56,551 bases of DNA from Alphaproteobacteria bacterium UBA7314. GTDB taxonomy: Bacteria > Pseudomonadota > Alphaproteobacteria > MPNO01 > UBA830. The notes below the pieces were generated by a model that saw only the letters and a program-made list of their open reading frames with translations, was not told the origin of the DNA and made no database searches. Below are positions 9,396 through 17,690 of this stretch, piece by piece; the stretch's first letter is position 1, and each line of letters starts with the position of its first letter. A program made the position numbers and the translations under genes. The stretch is taken from contig DKQG01000058.1 of NCBI GenBank assembly GCA_002471575.1, forward strand, positions 1-56,551, given 5' to 3'.

Positions 9396-9482
9396 GCGGA
9401 CGTGGTGGAATTGGTATACACAACAGACTTAAAATCTGTCGGTCGCAAGACCATGCGGGTTCAAGTCCCGCCGTCCGCACCA
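9396..9482 (+). tRNA. tRNA-Leu (anticodon UAA)
   Basis: An 87-base class II tRNA. The acceptor arm GCGGACG (9396-9402) pairs with CGTCCGC (9472-9478), followed by discriminator A and an encoded CCA (9480-9482). The anticodon stem ACAGA/TCTGT (9423-9427/9435-9439) closes the loop CTTAAAA with anticodon TAA at 9430-9432. A long variable arm (GGTCGCAAGACC) and a TYC arm with GGTTCAAGTCC follow. These features identify leucine. It stands alone between the LDH2 pseudogene and the ABM gene. Confidence 0.97.
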
Positions 9483-9511
9483 GATCGCAGGGCCTGCATC
9501 GGGGGAATTCC

Positions 9512-9820
9512 ATGTTCATCGCCATGAACCGCTTTCAGATTGTGAAGGGCTCGGAAGACGCCTTCGTCGAAGTCTGGCGCAGCCGGGATTCGCTGCTGAA
9601 AGACGTTGAAGGATTCGTCGAATTTCATCTTCTGCGCGGGCCAGAAGCGGACGATCACACGCTGTTTGCCTCGCACACCATCTGGCGCGACCGCGATGCC
9701 TTCGAGGCGTGGACGAAATCCGATCATTTCCGCCGTGCCCATGCCAATGCGGGTAACAACGGCGCCTTGTATCTTGGTCATCCGAAGTTCGAAGGGTTTG
9801 AGGCCGTTCTGGAAGAGTAA
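9512..9820 (+). CDS. Antibiotic biosynthesis monooxygenase (ABM) domain protein
   Basis: A 102-aa dimeric a+b barrel protein of the ABM/HmoA-like type. Family members include haem-degrading and quinol or anthrone monooxygenases and many small stress proteins. The sequence shows the start FIAMNRFQIVKGSEDAFVE, the central GFVEFHLLRG, and HTIWRDRDAFEAWTKSDHFR with the WxxxxAFxxW..S..F pattern common in HmoA-type homologues. A haem-degrading role is therefore suggested by wording, not proven. It begins 29 bases after the tRNA and has no obvious operon partner. The acyl-CoA synthetase gene converges on it. Confidence 0.85.
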   Translation: MFIAMNRFQIVKGSEDAFVEVWRSRDSLLKDVEGFVEFHLLRGPEADDHTLFASHTIWRDRDAFEAWTKSDHFRRAHANAGNNGALYLGHPKFEGFEAVLEE

Positions 9821-9919
9821 AATGTTGCCTATGCGACCTCAGGGAATGGTCGCCCCGACGCGCAGGCCACGATAGCGGTCCTCACCGCGATGCGGATCGA
9901 CGAGCGAGGGCGGCAAACC

Positions 9920-11401
9920 TCAATCTAGCGGCGTCAGCCGGTCGGCCAGTTCGTGCTTTAGCACCTTACCGACACCGCTTTTGGGGAGATCGTCGATCAC
10001 GAATATCTCGCGCGGCAGTTTGTAACGCGCGAGATTCTTGCGGCACCAAGACAGTATTTCCTCAGTGTCGATGTTATCGTTTCGCAGAACCACGAAGGCG
10101 GCGATCTCCTCGCCGAATTCCCGCGACGGCCAGGCTACAACGGCTGCGTCCATGACCATTGCGTGCTGGTTCAGCACGTGTTCGATCTCCGCCGGGTATA
10201 CGTTCACGCCGCCGCGAATGATCAGATCCTTCGCGCGACCTGCGAGAAACAGGTATCCTGCGACGTCGCGCCATCCCAAATCTCCAGGATAGTACCAGCC
10301 GTCGCGGAACGCCGTCTTGCTAGCGTCGGGATCGTTGTGATAGCCGGTCGCTGTTCCGGGATGCTTGTAGCGGATACGTCCGATCTCTCCGGGTGGCAGC
10401 GACCTATCGTCATCGCCCGCGATATCGATTTCCGCGCCAAAGACGGGCCGACCGACGGATCCCGACACTTCCGGCGGGTCGTGCCAGAACAGCGCAGTGG
10501 CCCCGCCGCCATCTGTCGAGCCGTAGAAATTGAGGTACGAGGGACACACATTGCGCATCAGCGCATCGCGCTCTTCCTCATGCAGTATCGAGCCTGTCGA
10601 AAAAAGCATGTCGAGCCCCGGCAACAGCAGCTTCCCGTCGTCGCGCGGCGGCATGTCGAGTACACGGCGCAGAAGGGTCGGGACAAGGAACATTTTAGTC
10701 GCCCCGTTCCGGTCGGCGAAATCTATCAGATCTGGCATCTCGTACGGTGGCGGAAACAGCAGAGCCGTTCCGCCCGCGTAGATGGCGCACATCGAGTACC
10801 CGCGACTGCCGCCGAAATAGAGCGGCGTAGCGCACAGATATTTCGTGCGTTCGGTAAATCCTAGCGTCACGAAATAGATCATGAACCGCGCGAAAAATTG
10901 ATTGTGGGTGATCAGCGGACCCTTAGGGATACCGGTGGTGCCCGACGACAGGGCGAGCAGAAGTGGCGGATCGCCATCTGCAAGGTCTGTGGCGTCGGGG
11001 TCTGCGGCGTCGGCCGCGCTTCGCCAGTCTGAGTTAGTTTTAACAGACTGCCAGTCGCCATCGATGCGTATGAAGGGGTCTTCCGGTTCCGACAGAACCA
11101 CACTGGGATCAAAAAAATCCGCCAGACGGGATTTTTCCGCGACCGTCCAGCGCCAGTCCATCGGCAGGGCCGCTGCGCCAATCCGCGCTAGAGCGAACAG
11201 GGCGGCGAGATGCTCCGGATTGTCCTTCAGGTTGACGCCGATGATATCTCCCCGTGACACACCCAACTCCGCGAGCCGGGTCGCACGTCGGCAGACCATG
11301 TCGCGGAATTCAGCGTGGGTGATGACGATGTCGCGCGTCACGACGGCAGGCAGCCCAGGTCGTCGCAAAGCATTCGTGTCGAGACGTTCGGCAAGGTTCA
11401 T
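9920..11401 (-). CDS. AMP-dependent acyl-CoA synthetase/ligase
   Basis: Activates a carboxylic acid as acyl-AMP and then as a CoA thioester (ANL superfamily, cytosolic). It has 493 aa, on the compact side for the family. The P-loop A3 motif is LALSSGTTGIPKGP near residue 155. Further motifs are NFYGSTDGGG (A5 region), GWYYPGDLGWRD (A7), FLAGRAKDLIIRGGVNVYPAEIE (A8 hinge), and the catalytic Lys in PKSGVGKVLKHEL near the C-terminus. The RxKDxIxRGGxNVxPxEIE wording suits medium-chain, aromatic or crotonobetaine-like acids, but the substrate is unknown. No partner genes are adjacent. The start is taken at ATG 11401. Confidence 0.93.
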   Translation of the reverse strand: MNLAERLDTNALRRPGLPAVVTRDIVITHAEFRDMVCRRATRLAELGVSRGDIIGVNLKDNPEHLAALFALARIGAAALPMDWRWTVAEKSRLADFFDPSVVLSEPEDPFIRIDGDWQSVKTNSDWRSAADAADPDATDLADGDPPLLLALSSGTTGIPKGPLITHNQFFARFMIYFVTLGFTERTKYLCATPLYFGGSRGYSMCAIYAGGTALLFPPPYEMPDLIDFADRNGATKMFLVPTLLRRVLDMPPRDDGKLLLPGLDMLFSTGSILHEEERDALMRNVCPSYLNFYGSTDGGGATALFWHDPPEVSGSVGRPVFGAEIDIAGDDDRSLPPGEIGRIRYKHPGTATGYHNDPDASKTAFRDGWYYPGDLGWRDVAGYLFLAGRAKDLIIRGGVNVYPAEIEHVLNQHAMVMDAAVVAWPSREFGEEIAAFVVLRNDNIDTEEILSWCRKNLARYKLPREIFVIDDLPKSGVGKVLKHELADRLTPLD

Positions 11402-11475
11402 GCCGCCATCATAAACTCAATTTTTATATCCGCGAGAGTAGGGTTCGATGAAAAGGATTGATCAGGCCGCGGAAT

Positions 11476-12000
11476 CTATATTTTCGGACGCGTGAAACCG
11501 ACAAGTTTGCCGGCGCTAGGCGGATATCGAACCATATCAGGTCGGATACCGGCCGATATATCGAGATCGAAGTCGAATACGGCCAGCGCAGCGGTCCGGC
11601 ACCTGCCGAACGGATTAGCGTTTCTGAGAGCCCGGCCGACCAGTCCAAGCACCAGTGTCAGCACGCCGAGATTATGGCTGATCAAGATGACACTGAGATG
11701 TCCGTTATCTATTTCCGGGATGAGATCCAGCATGGCGCGAGGTTCTGGGTGATAAAGTACCGGCAGGATTTACTGGACCGTCTCGCAGGGCAGGGCAGCC
11801 AGGGTATAATGTCTGCTCTCCACCGTGCGCCGTGTCGGCAAACAAAGCGCCACCGACGAGCGATAATTCAGGCTGCGCTTTTGCTAGCCCACTTAGGGCG
11901 CGGACCGGCGCCCGCGCGGAGCAAGTTTGCGGTCGAAATCGTCGTAGTGGGGCTAATCCCAAGAAGATTTTGCTTGCCGAATTGTGAACAGATATTTCAT
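11476..12000 (-). pseudogene. Decayed sixA-like phosphohistidine phosphatase
   Basis: The 770-base gap between the ligase and tcuA holds a recognisable but broken histidine-phosphatase gene. From ATG 12000 the frame reads MKYLFTIRQAKSSWD, TAG at 11953-11955, then PHYDDFDRKLAPRGRRSAP and TAA and TAG shortly after. This matches SixA (LLRHAKSSWD..DDFDRPLAPRGRR). The catalytic His of the RH motif is Gln. Further on, in another frame, come MLDLIPEIDNGHLSVILISH, NLGVLTLVLGLVG and a C-terminal GKLVGFTRPK, the expected second half of SixA. Several frameshifts and stops separate the parts. The remaining sequence, 12001-12170, is presumably the tcuA upstream region. I see no clear operator there. Confidence 0.78.
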
Positions 12001-12170
12001 CGCGTTCGGGCAGCCTTAAAATAAGCGCCGGTTTGCGGCACTTGTGCGAAAATGTCATGACAATTTCCCAGAAGAAAGGTTGCGGAAATCCACCGCGCGC
12101 CATTGCAAGAAGAAACTCGAAGCGGCAAAAAGAAGCTTCTATCTGATAGATCACAGGCATTCGTGGATAA

Positions 12171-13568
12171 ATGGTGGATTTGACGCAGAGATTTGATGTG
12201 CTGGTCATCGGCGGGGGAAATGCCGCGCTATGTGCCGCAATTAGCGCTCGACTAGAGGGCGCTTCCGTCCTCGTTCTGGAGAGGGCGGAAAAATTCTATC
12301 GCGGCGGCAATACGCGCCACACGCGGAATATGCGTTGCGCCCACGATGCAGCGACCGACACGCTGACCGGCCCCTATCCGGAGGACGAGTTGTTCGAAGA
12401 TCTGCTCCGCGTGACCGAGGGCGAGACCGACGAGGAACTCGCTCGGCACATGATCCATGAGTCCAAGGACATGCTGAACTGGATCGTCGAACAGGGCGTG
12501 AAATTCCAACCGCCGCTGGGTGGAACATTGGGACTTGGACGAACGAATTCGTTTTTCCTCGGCGGCGGCCGGGCAATGCTCAACGCGCTCTACAACACCG
12601 CCGAGCGGATCGGCGTCAACGTGCTGTACGAGGCTGAAGTCACGGCGATGGATATCCGGGACGGGATGTTCGTCTCCGCCACCACGTATATAAATGGCAA
12701 GGAGGAAACGGTCCGCGCCGGCGCGCTGGTTGCGGCGGCAGGCGGGTTCGAATCCAATATCGACTGGCTCGCCGAATATTGGGGCGACGCTGCGCGCAAT
12801 TTCCTGATCCGCGGCACTGCCAACAATCAGGGATCCATTCTGAAAATGCTGCTCGATGCGGGCGTCAGGCGGATCGGTGACCCCACGCAGTGTCATGCGG
12901 TGGCGATAGACGCCCGCGCTCCCCAATACGATGGCGGTATTATTACTCGGCTGGACTGTGTCGTGTTCGGGATCGTGGTCAATAAGAACGCGGAACGGTT
13001 CTACGACGAGGGCGAGGACATCTGGCCTAAACGCTATGCTATCTGGGGCCGGCTGGTGGCGCAGCAACCCGACCAGATCGCCTATATCGTGTTCGATCAT
13101 TCGGTGTTGACCAAGTTCATGCCGTCGCTGTTTCCGCCGATAAAGGCAGATACCGTGATGGAACTGGCGGTGAAACTGAAGATACCCGCCGACACCCTCG
13201 AGAAAACAGTTGCCGGTTTCAACAAGGCAGTGGTCGACGGGACATTCGACCACACCATCTTGGACGATTGCTATACCGAAGGGCTTGATCCGCCCAAGAC
13301 CCACTGGGCGCAGCGGCTGGAAAACCCGCCATACTACGCCTACCCGGTGCGACCAGGTATCACATTCACCTATCTCGGAACGCGCGTTAACAAGGAAGCC
13401 CGCATCATCATGGACGACGGCAAGCCGGCCGGAAACATGTTCGCGGCCGGGGAAATCATGTCCGGCAACGTGCTCGGCAAGGGCTATGCCGCTGGCATCG
13501 GCATGACCATCGGCTCCGTTTTCGGCCGTATCGCAGGCAGGGAGGCCGCGCATAATGCCCGCAACTAA
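12171..13568 (+). CDS. tcuA: Tricarballylate dehydrogenase (FAD subunit)
   Basis: A flavoprotein of the fumarate reductase/succinate dehydrogenase superfamily. TcuA oxidises tricarballylate to cis-aconitate, passing electrons to TcuB. The 465 aa have the family's length. The N-terminal Rossmann motif is VLVIGGGNAALCAAISA. Then come GGNTRHTRNMR, the substrate-domain region SFFLGGGRAMLNAL, and the C-terminal FAD-binding GNMFAAGEIMSGNVLGKGYA. It overlaps tcuB by 14 bases, so the pair is co-translated. ATG 12171 lacks a strong ribosome site. GTG 12174 is possible but changes nothing. The downstream PrpF-type gene suggests the product is further isomerised. No tcuR or tcuC is adjacent. Confidence 0.9.
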   Translation: MVDLTQRFDVLVIGGGNAALCAAISARLEGASVLVLERAEKFYRGGNTRHTRNMRCAHDAATDTLTGPYPEDELFEDLLRVTEGETDEELARHMIHESKDMLNWIVEQGVKFQPPLGGTLGLGRTNSFFLGGGRAMLNALYNTAERIGVNVLYEAEVTAMDIRDGMFVSATTYINGKEETVRAGALVAAAGGFESNIDWLAEYWGDAARNFLIRGTANNQGSILKMLLDAGVRRIGDPTQCHAVAIDARAPQYDGGIITRLDCVVFGIVVNKNAERFYDEGEDIWPKRYAIWGRLVAQQPDQIAYIVFDHSVLTKFMPSLFPPIKADTVMELAVKLKIPADTLEKTVAGFNKAVVDGTFDHTILDDCYTEGLDPPKTHWAQRLENPPYYAYPVRPGITFTYLGTRVNKEARIIMDDGKPAGNMFAAGEIMSGNVLGKGYAAGIGMTIGSVFGRIAGREAAHNARN

Positions 13569-14730
13569 TCAGACAACTGACTTCGACCCGCTCGCCAAAC
13601 CGGAAAAGGCCGGGCTGGGCGACGTGCCCAACGGGACTGAGGCGCTGACGGAGGTCGGCCGCCTGATGACGGTGTGTAATTCCTGCCGCTATTGCGAGGG
13701 GCTATGCGCCGTGTTTCCGGCGATGATTGCTCGCCGCGATTTTCCGGACGGGGATCTGAACTACATGGCTAATCTATGTCACGGTTGTGGTGCGTGTTTC
13801 TACGATTGTCAGTTCTCGCCGCCGCATCAGTTCAACATAAACGTGCCGCGGGCGATGGCAAGGGCCCGAGCCGAGTCTTATCAGGCCTATGCCTGGCCGC
13901 GGATGTTTGCCGGCCTTTTTGCCCGCAACGGGTTGGCGATCAGCATCATTGCGGCGCTGAGCGTGGCCGTATTCATCGCCGGTTTCGCTGCTTGGAACGA
14001 TCCGTCGGTGCTGTACGGTACTCATACAGGGCCAGGCTCTTTCTACAAGCTGATGCCGCACAACGCGATGGTGGCGCTGTTCGGCACCGTGTTCCTGTAT
14101 GCCATCCTCGCGACGATCATGGGCGCGCGTGCGTTCTGGCACGATATTGGCGAACCGGCGGAGACGCTGGCGGATCCGCGATCCCTGTGGCAGGCGATGA
14201 AAGACGCCGGAAAGCTGCGTTATCTCGACGGTGGCGGCGCGGATTGCCAGGCGGACGAAAACGACACGCCGGATCACCGGCGGTTTTATCACCACTGCAC
14301 GTTTTACGGTTTCCTGATGTGCTTTGCTTCGACGTCGGTGGCGACGCTGTATCATTACCTCTTGGGACGTGAGGCGCCGTACCCTTGGTACGACCTGCCG
14401 GTGCTGCTGGGTACCATTGGTGGCATCGGTTTGCTGATCGGGCCGGTTGGTTTGCTGAAAGCAAAGTTCACACGCGACCCCGATATGCAGGATAAAGAAC
14501 GCTTCGGCATGGATGTGGCGTTTCTGGCGATGCTGTTCCTGACCAGCCTGACTGGGCTGGCGCTGCTAGTGCTGCGCGACACGCCGGCGATGGGTATGCT
14601 ATTGGCGCTGCATCTGGGGGTCGTATTCGGGCTGTTCTTCACGATGCCCTATGGCAAGTTCGTCCACGGCATATACCGCTACTTGGCCTTGGTGCGTTAC
14701 GCCAAGGAGAGCAGCCCGGAAAACGCCTAG
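13555..14730 (+). CDS. tcuB: Tricarballylate utilisation protein B (Fe-S membrane electron carrier)
   Basis: TcuB/CitB reoxidises the TcuA flavin and passes electrons to the quinone pool. Of 391 aa, the first ~100 carry two ferredoxin-like clusters: CNSCRYCEGLCAVFP (near residue 42) and CHGCGACFYDCQFSPP (near residue 73). The rest is membrane: hydrophobic segments around NGLAISIIAALSVAVFIAGF, MVALFGTVFLYAILATI, FYGFLMCFASTSVATLYHYL, LLGTIGGIGLLIGPVGLL, FLAMLFLTSLTGLALLVL and MLLALHLGVVFGLFFTM. Histidines in these helices may bind haem (inference). It overlaps tcuA by 14 bases and is followed by the PrpF-type gene after 52 bases. Confidence 0.92.
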   Translation: MPATNQTTDFDPLAKPEKAGLGDVPNGTEALTEVGRLMTVCNSCRYCEGLCAVFPAMIARRDFPDGDLNYMANLCHGCGACFYDCQFSPPHQFNINVPRAMARARAESYQAYAWPRMFAGLFARNGLAISIIAALSVAVFIAGFAAWNDPSVLYGTHTGPGSFYKLMPHNAMVALFGTVFLYAILATIMGARAFWHDIGEPAETLADPRSLWQAMKDAGKLRYLDGGGADCQADENDTPDHRRFYHHCTFYGFLMCFASTSVATLYHYLLGREAPYPWYDLPVLLGTIGGIGLLIGPVGLLKAKFTRDPDMQDKERFGMDVAFLAMLFLTSLTGLALLVLRDTPAMGMLLALHLGVVFGLFFTMPYGKFVHGIYRYLALVRYAKESSPENA

Positions 14731-14782
14731 CGGACCGGCGCTGCACCGGTGTTGCTCCCCAGCTAAAGTGGAGGCTTTAATC

Positions 14783-15871
14783 ATGCAAAGTTCCATTCCG
14801 GCGGTATTCATGCGCGGCGGCACCTCCCGCGGCTTGTATTTCAAAAAAGCCGATCTGCCAGACAACCGAGACCTCTGGGACGATATTCTTTTGAAAGCCT
14901 TCGGATCGCCCGATCCGCGGCAGGTGGACGGCGTTGGCGGTACGACGTCTGTTACCAGCAAGTCCTGTATTCTCTCGCCGTCGGAACGCGACGATTGCGA
15001 TATCGACTATCTTTTTGCCCAGCTTGCCGTTGACGAAGCCAAAGTCGATTACGCGCCGACCTGCGGCAATATGCTGGCAGGCGTCGGACCCTATGCCATT
15101 GAGACGGGGATGATTCAGGCACAGGACGGCGAAACCCGTGTGCGTATCCATCAGGTGAACACGGGCGGGCTGGTGGAGGCTGTGGTTCCCACCCCTGGAG
15201 GTCAGGTAGAGTACGAGGGCGAGGTCGCGATCGATGGTGTGCCGGGAACGGCGTCACCCATTCTGCTCAATTTCATGAACGTCATCGGCGCGCGGACGGG
15301 AAAACTGTTTCCGACTGGCGAGAAGACGGAAACCATAGACGGCGTCGATGTCACCATCATCGACGCGGCCATGCCATGCATGATTACGCGGGCCGCCGAT
15401 GTCGGAAAAACCGGCTATGAACCTGCGGCCGCACTCGACACCGACACGGCATTCTTCGAACGTGTCGAGGCGATGCGGCTGGAAGCCGGTCACCGCATGG
15501 GACTGGGTGATGTGTCAGGGCAGGTCCAGCCCAAGATAATCATCACCGCGCCGCCGCGCGATGGCGGAGTGATCGCGTCACGTTACCTCGTGCCGGACAA
15601 GACGCACGAGACCCATGCTATCACCGGCGGCATAGCCCTCGCGTATGCGTCCGTCACACCCGGTACGGTCGTCGAACCGCTTCTTGATTTGCCGGCGGGG
15701 GACGATCGGCCACAGTTCTCTATCGAACATCCGGCGGGTCAGCTGCATCTGGCGCTGACACTGAGTGATGGCGACGGCGGCAGGAAAATTGAAGCCGCTG
15801 GCATTACCCGAACGGCGCGGATGATCATGCAGGGCTCCGTCGTGGTCCCAGCCCGGCTTCTCCGAGTTTAG
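14783..15871 (+). CDS. PrpF-family isomerase (methylaconitate/aconitate D-isomerase type)
   Basis: PrpF-family proteins (diaminopimelate epimerase fold) isomerise double bonds in tricarboxylates: 2-methylaconitate (PrpF), 4-oxalomesaconate (GalD) or aconitate. The 362-aa protein begins SIPAVFMRGGTSRGLYFK, the usual N-terminus, then VDGVGGTTSVTSKSCILS and the conserved CGNMLAGVGPYAIE near residue 94. Near residue 200 it has AAMPCMITRAADVG. I chose ATG 14783 because AGTGGAGG lies shortly before it and the family starts here. An in-frame extension to 14651 reads as tcuB antisense-like shadow. No prpB, C or D genes are present, so with tcuAB next door an aconitate isomerase role is more likely than the methylcitrate cycle (inference). 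Confidence 0.88.
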   Translation: MQSSIPAVFMRGGTSRGLYFKKADLPDNRDLWDDILLKAFGSPDPRQVDGVGGTTSVTSKSCILSPSERDDCDIDYLFAQLAVDEAKVDYAPTCGNMLAGVGPYAIETGMIQAQDGETRVRIHQVNTGGLVEAVVPTPGGQVEYEGEVAIDGVPGTASPILLNFMNVIGARTGKLFPTGEKTETIDGVDVTIIDAAMPCMITRAADVGKTGYEPAAALDTDTAFFERVEAMRLEAGHRMGLGDVSGQVQPKIIITAPPRDGGVIASRYLVPDKTHETHAITGGIALAYASVTPGTVVEPLLDLPAGDDRPQFSIEHPAGQLHLALTLSDGDGGRKIEAAGITRTARMIMQGSVVVPARLLRV

Positions 15872-15893
15872 AAGCCGATTTTATCGGTGAACT

Positions 15894-16688
15894 CTAGCCA
15901 AACCCCTTGGCTGAGCCTCCGTCGACGCGGATATTGGCGCCGTTGGTATAGCTCGCGCGGTCGCTGGCGATAAACGCAACCATGGCGCCGAATTCGTCGG
16001 GCGTGCCGAACCGGCGGGCGAGTGTTGCGGATTCGCGGGCGGTTAGTTCTTCCTCGTCGGATATCCCCTTGAGAGCACCACGCTGTTCGGCAGTAGAGAG
16101 CGTCCGGTCGGTGCGCACGGCGGACGGCAAGACGATGTTTACCGTCACACCGTCAGCAATCACTTCGCCCGACAGTGTCTTGCAGTAATTGGCCATGCCG
16201 CTGCGATAGAGATTCGACAGCACGTTATTGAGGATCGGTTCGCCGATGGCAGGGGCGCCGACCAGGACGACGCGGCCCTAGCCGCGTTCCCGCATGCCGG
16301 GTACGACCAACTGCACCATCCGGATAAGGCTGAACATCATCATGTTGGCATGGCTGGCCAGTTCGTCTCCGGTCACTTCGAGCGCCTTGCGGAGCGGCGG
16401 GCCGCCGTGATTGAGCACCAGTATATCGGGCGCACCGTCCAATGCCGAAATGGTCGCTTCCAGCAGCGCGTTCATATTCGATGGATCCGACAAGTCGCTG
16501 GCAAGTCCTACCGCGGTCGTCCCGGTGTCGTCTGCGATTCGTCGCGCAGCGTCGGCCGCCCTGTCGCTGTTCGACCCGCTCACGCAGACCTGGACGTTTT
16601 CGCGCGCCAGCGCGAGCGCAGATGCAAAGCCTAGCCCGCCGCTGGCGGCGAGCAACAATGCGCGTTTGCCTCCTATTCCAAGGTCTAT
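15894..16688 (-). pseudogene. Short-chain dehydrogenase/reductase with lost start and amber stop
   Basis: An SDR of about 264 codons. It has the cofactor motif AASGGLGFA (glycine-rich loop) near the N-terminus, LVLNHGGPP in place of the usual NNAG, an active-site region YRSGMANYCKTLSGEV (YxxxxxxxK-like spacing), and a normal C-terminus with YTNGANIRVDGGSAKG. Two lesions are visible. The expected start is ATA at 16686-16688, nine bases after GGAGG, where ATG would give MDLGIGGKRALLLA. Codon 137 is TAG (16278-16280) in MRERG*GRVVLVG, where homologues usually have Trp or Lys. The rest of the frame is open throughout. It is probably a recent pseudogene. TTG starts upstream could still allow an N-terminal fragment. 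Confidence 0.85.
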
Positions 16689-16769
16689 TCCTAACAACCT
16701 CCGTTCCGGAAACAAGTCGGGCGGATACCTGCCGGCACCCGCCCGAATTTCAGCGTTTCAATGATCGGC

Positions 16770-17393
16770 TTATTTGATCGGCGAGAACGGCGCTGCCAGT
16801 ACGATCTTGTTGGCCTGGGTCTGCAAGGTTTCCTTGCGGCCCTTCGGCGGCCAGATGCCCTTGGCCATCGCCTCGGCCCGCACCTCAGCGCGGTGTTCGA
16901 GGCTTTCATACGCCCAGATGTGCACGAACTTGTTCAGGTCGCCCGCATCAGTATGCATCGCCATCACCAGTTCGGACATTTCCGTCCGTTTGCCGATGGC
17001 CTTTTCCCAGCTCTTATAAAGCTCTGGGATCAGACCCGGAATGATTTGGTACTCGCGCCATTCGAATATGGGGCCCCTGTTGCCTTTTGAGAAGGTCGGG
17101 GTGAAAGGCGACGGCACGAATAGCTCTGACTGCATGTGCTCCTGCAGGTGGGCGACTTTCGGCGGCCAGGTGTATTTCTTGTCCTTGACCGACCGCGCCC
17201 GCTTCTTGTCGCGTTCGTCGGCGTTCTTGTAGGGCCAGATATGGATAACTTCGTTCAGCGGCCCAATCTCGGTGTAGAAGAAGGCCGAAATCTTCGACAG
17301 GCTCTGGCGGTTTTTATATGCCTTTCCGAACTTGTCGATGAATTCCGGTACGCCGCGCGGTTTCAGCCGGTAGGTTCTAGTTTCGTAGATCAT
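16770..17393 (-). CDS. NIPSNAP family protein, two tandem domains
   Basis: NIPSNAP domains form dimeric a+b barrels like ABM proteins. Bacterial members are often found in catabolic operons with unknown function. This 207-aa protein is two copies in a row. Copy one (about 1-95) starts MIYETRTYRLKPRGVPEFID and includes EVIHIWPYKNADERDKKRA. Copy two (about 108-207) starts FEWREYQIIPGLIPELYKSW and includes KFVHIWAYESLEHRAEVRAE. The matching N-H-IW-Y-...-R pattern supports internal duplication. It ends in a plausible VLAAPFSPIK. It lies 81 bases downstream of the SDR start on the same strand and may once have been co-transcribed with it. Confidence 0.92.
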   Translation of the reverse strand: MIYETRTYRLKPRGVPEFIDKFGKAYKNRQSLSKISAFFYTEIGPLNEVIHIWPYKNADERDKKRARSVKDKKYTWPPKVAHLQEHMQSELFVPSPFTPTFSKGNRGPIFEWREYQIIPGLIPELYKSWEKAIGKRTEMSELVMAMHTDAGDLNKFVHIWAYESLEHRAEVRAEAMAKGIWPPKGRKETLQTQANKIVLAAPFSPIK

Positions 17394-17460
17394 TATTTCT
17401 CCCTTTCTTTTGATGGTCTCGGTTGTTGGTCTAGTACTTATCTTTCATCGACAGCCTACA

Positions 17461-17544
17461 TCAGCCCCACATTTTGGGCAGCCAAAGCAAGATGGCGGGA
17501 AACAGGGTCAGCGGCATCAGCCGTGCGACGTCGGCGAAGAAGGC
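17461..17544 (-). pseudogene. Possible C-terminal remnant of a TRAP-type transporter large permease
   Basis: In the ~300-base gap between the NIPSNAP gene and the VOC gene, a 27-codon minus-strand frame reads TIAFFADVARLMPLTLFPAI and then LLWLPKMWG, ending in TGA at 17461-17463. The hydrophobic helix ending in FPAxxLWLP is the usual tail of DctM-type TRAP permeases. A TAA precedes it in frame and no further homology is evident upstream. It could be chance. I report it only as a weak relic. The rest of the gap shows nothing but the ribosome site of the next gene. Confidence 0.25.
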
Positions 17545-17690
17545 GATAGTTTACCGAAAACGCAGACAGTGTGCCGAAGAAAGGGTCTTATGTCACGTTG
17601 GGGTCGATGCTTCCGGAGGGGCTCCGGTCTGCGGAATTCACGTTGATGCTGGAAGCTGTTAAACTAGTCTCAAACGTAGGGAGACCCACC

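Noticed and set aside
9845..9919. Open stretch in the acyl-CoA synthetase frame just after its TGA stop, reading VDPHRGEDRYRGLRVGATIP.
   Set aside because: The synthetase already has its full C-terminus (catalytic Lys block), and the extra text does not match a known extension.
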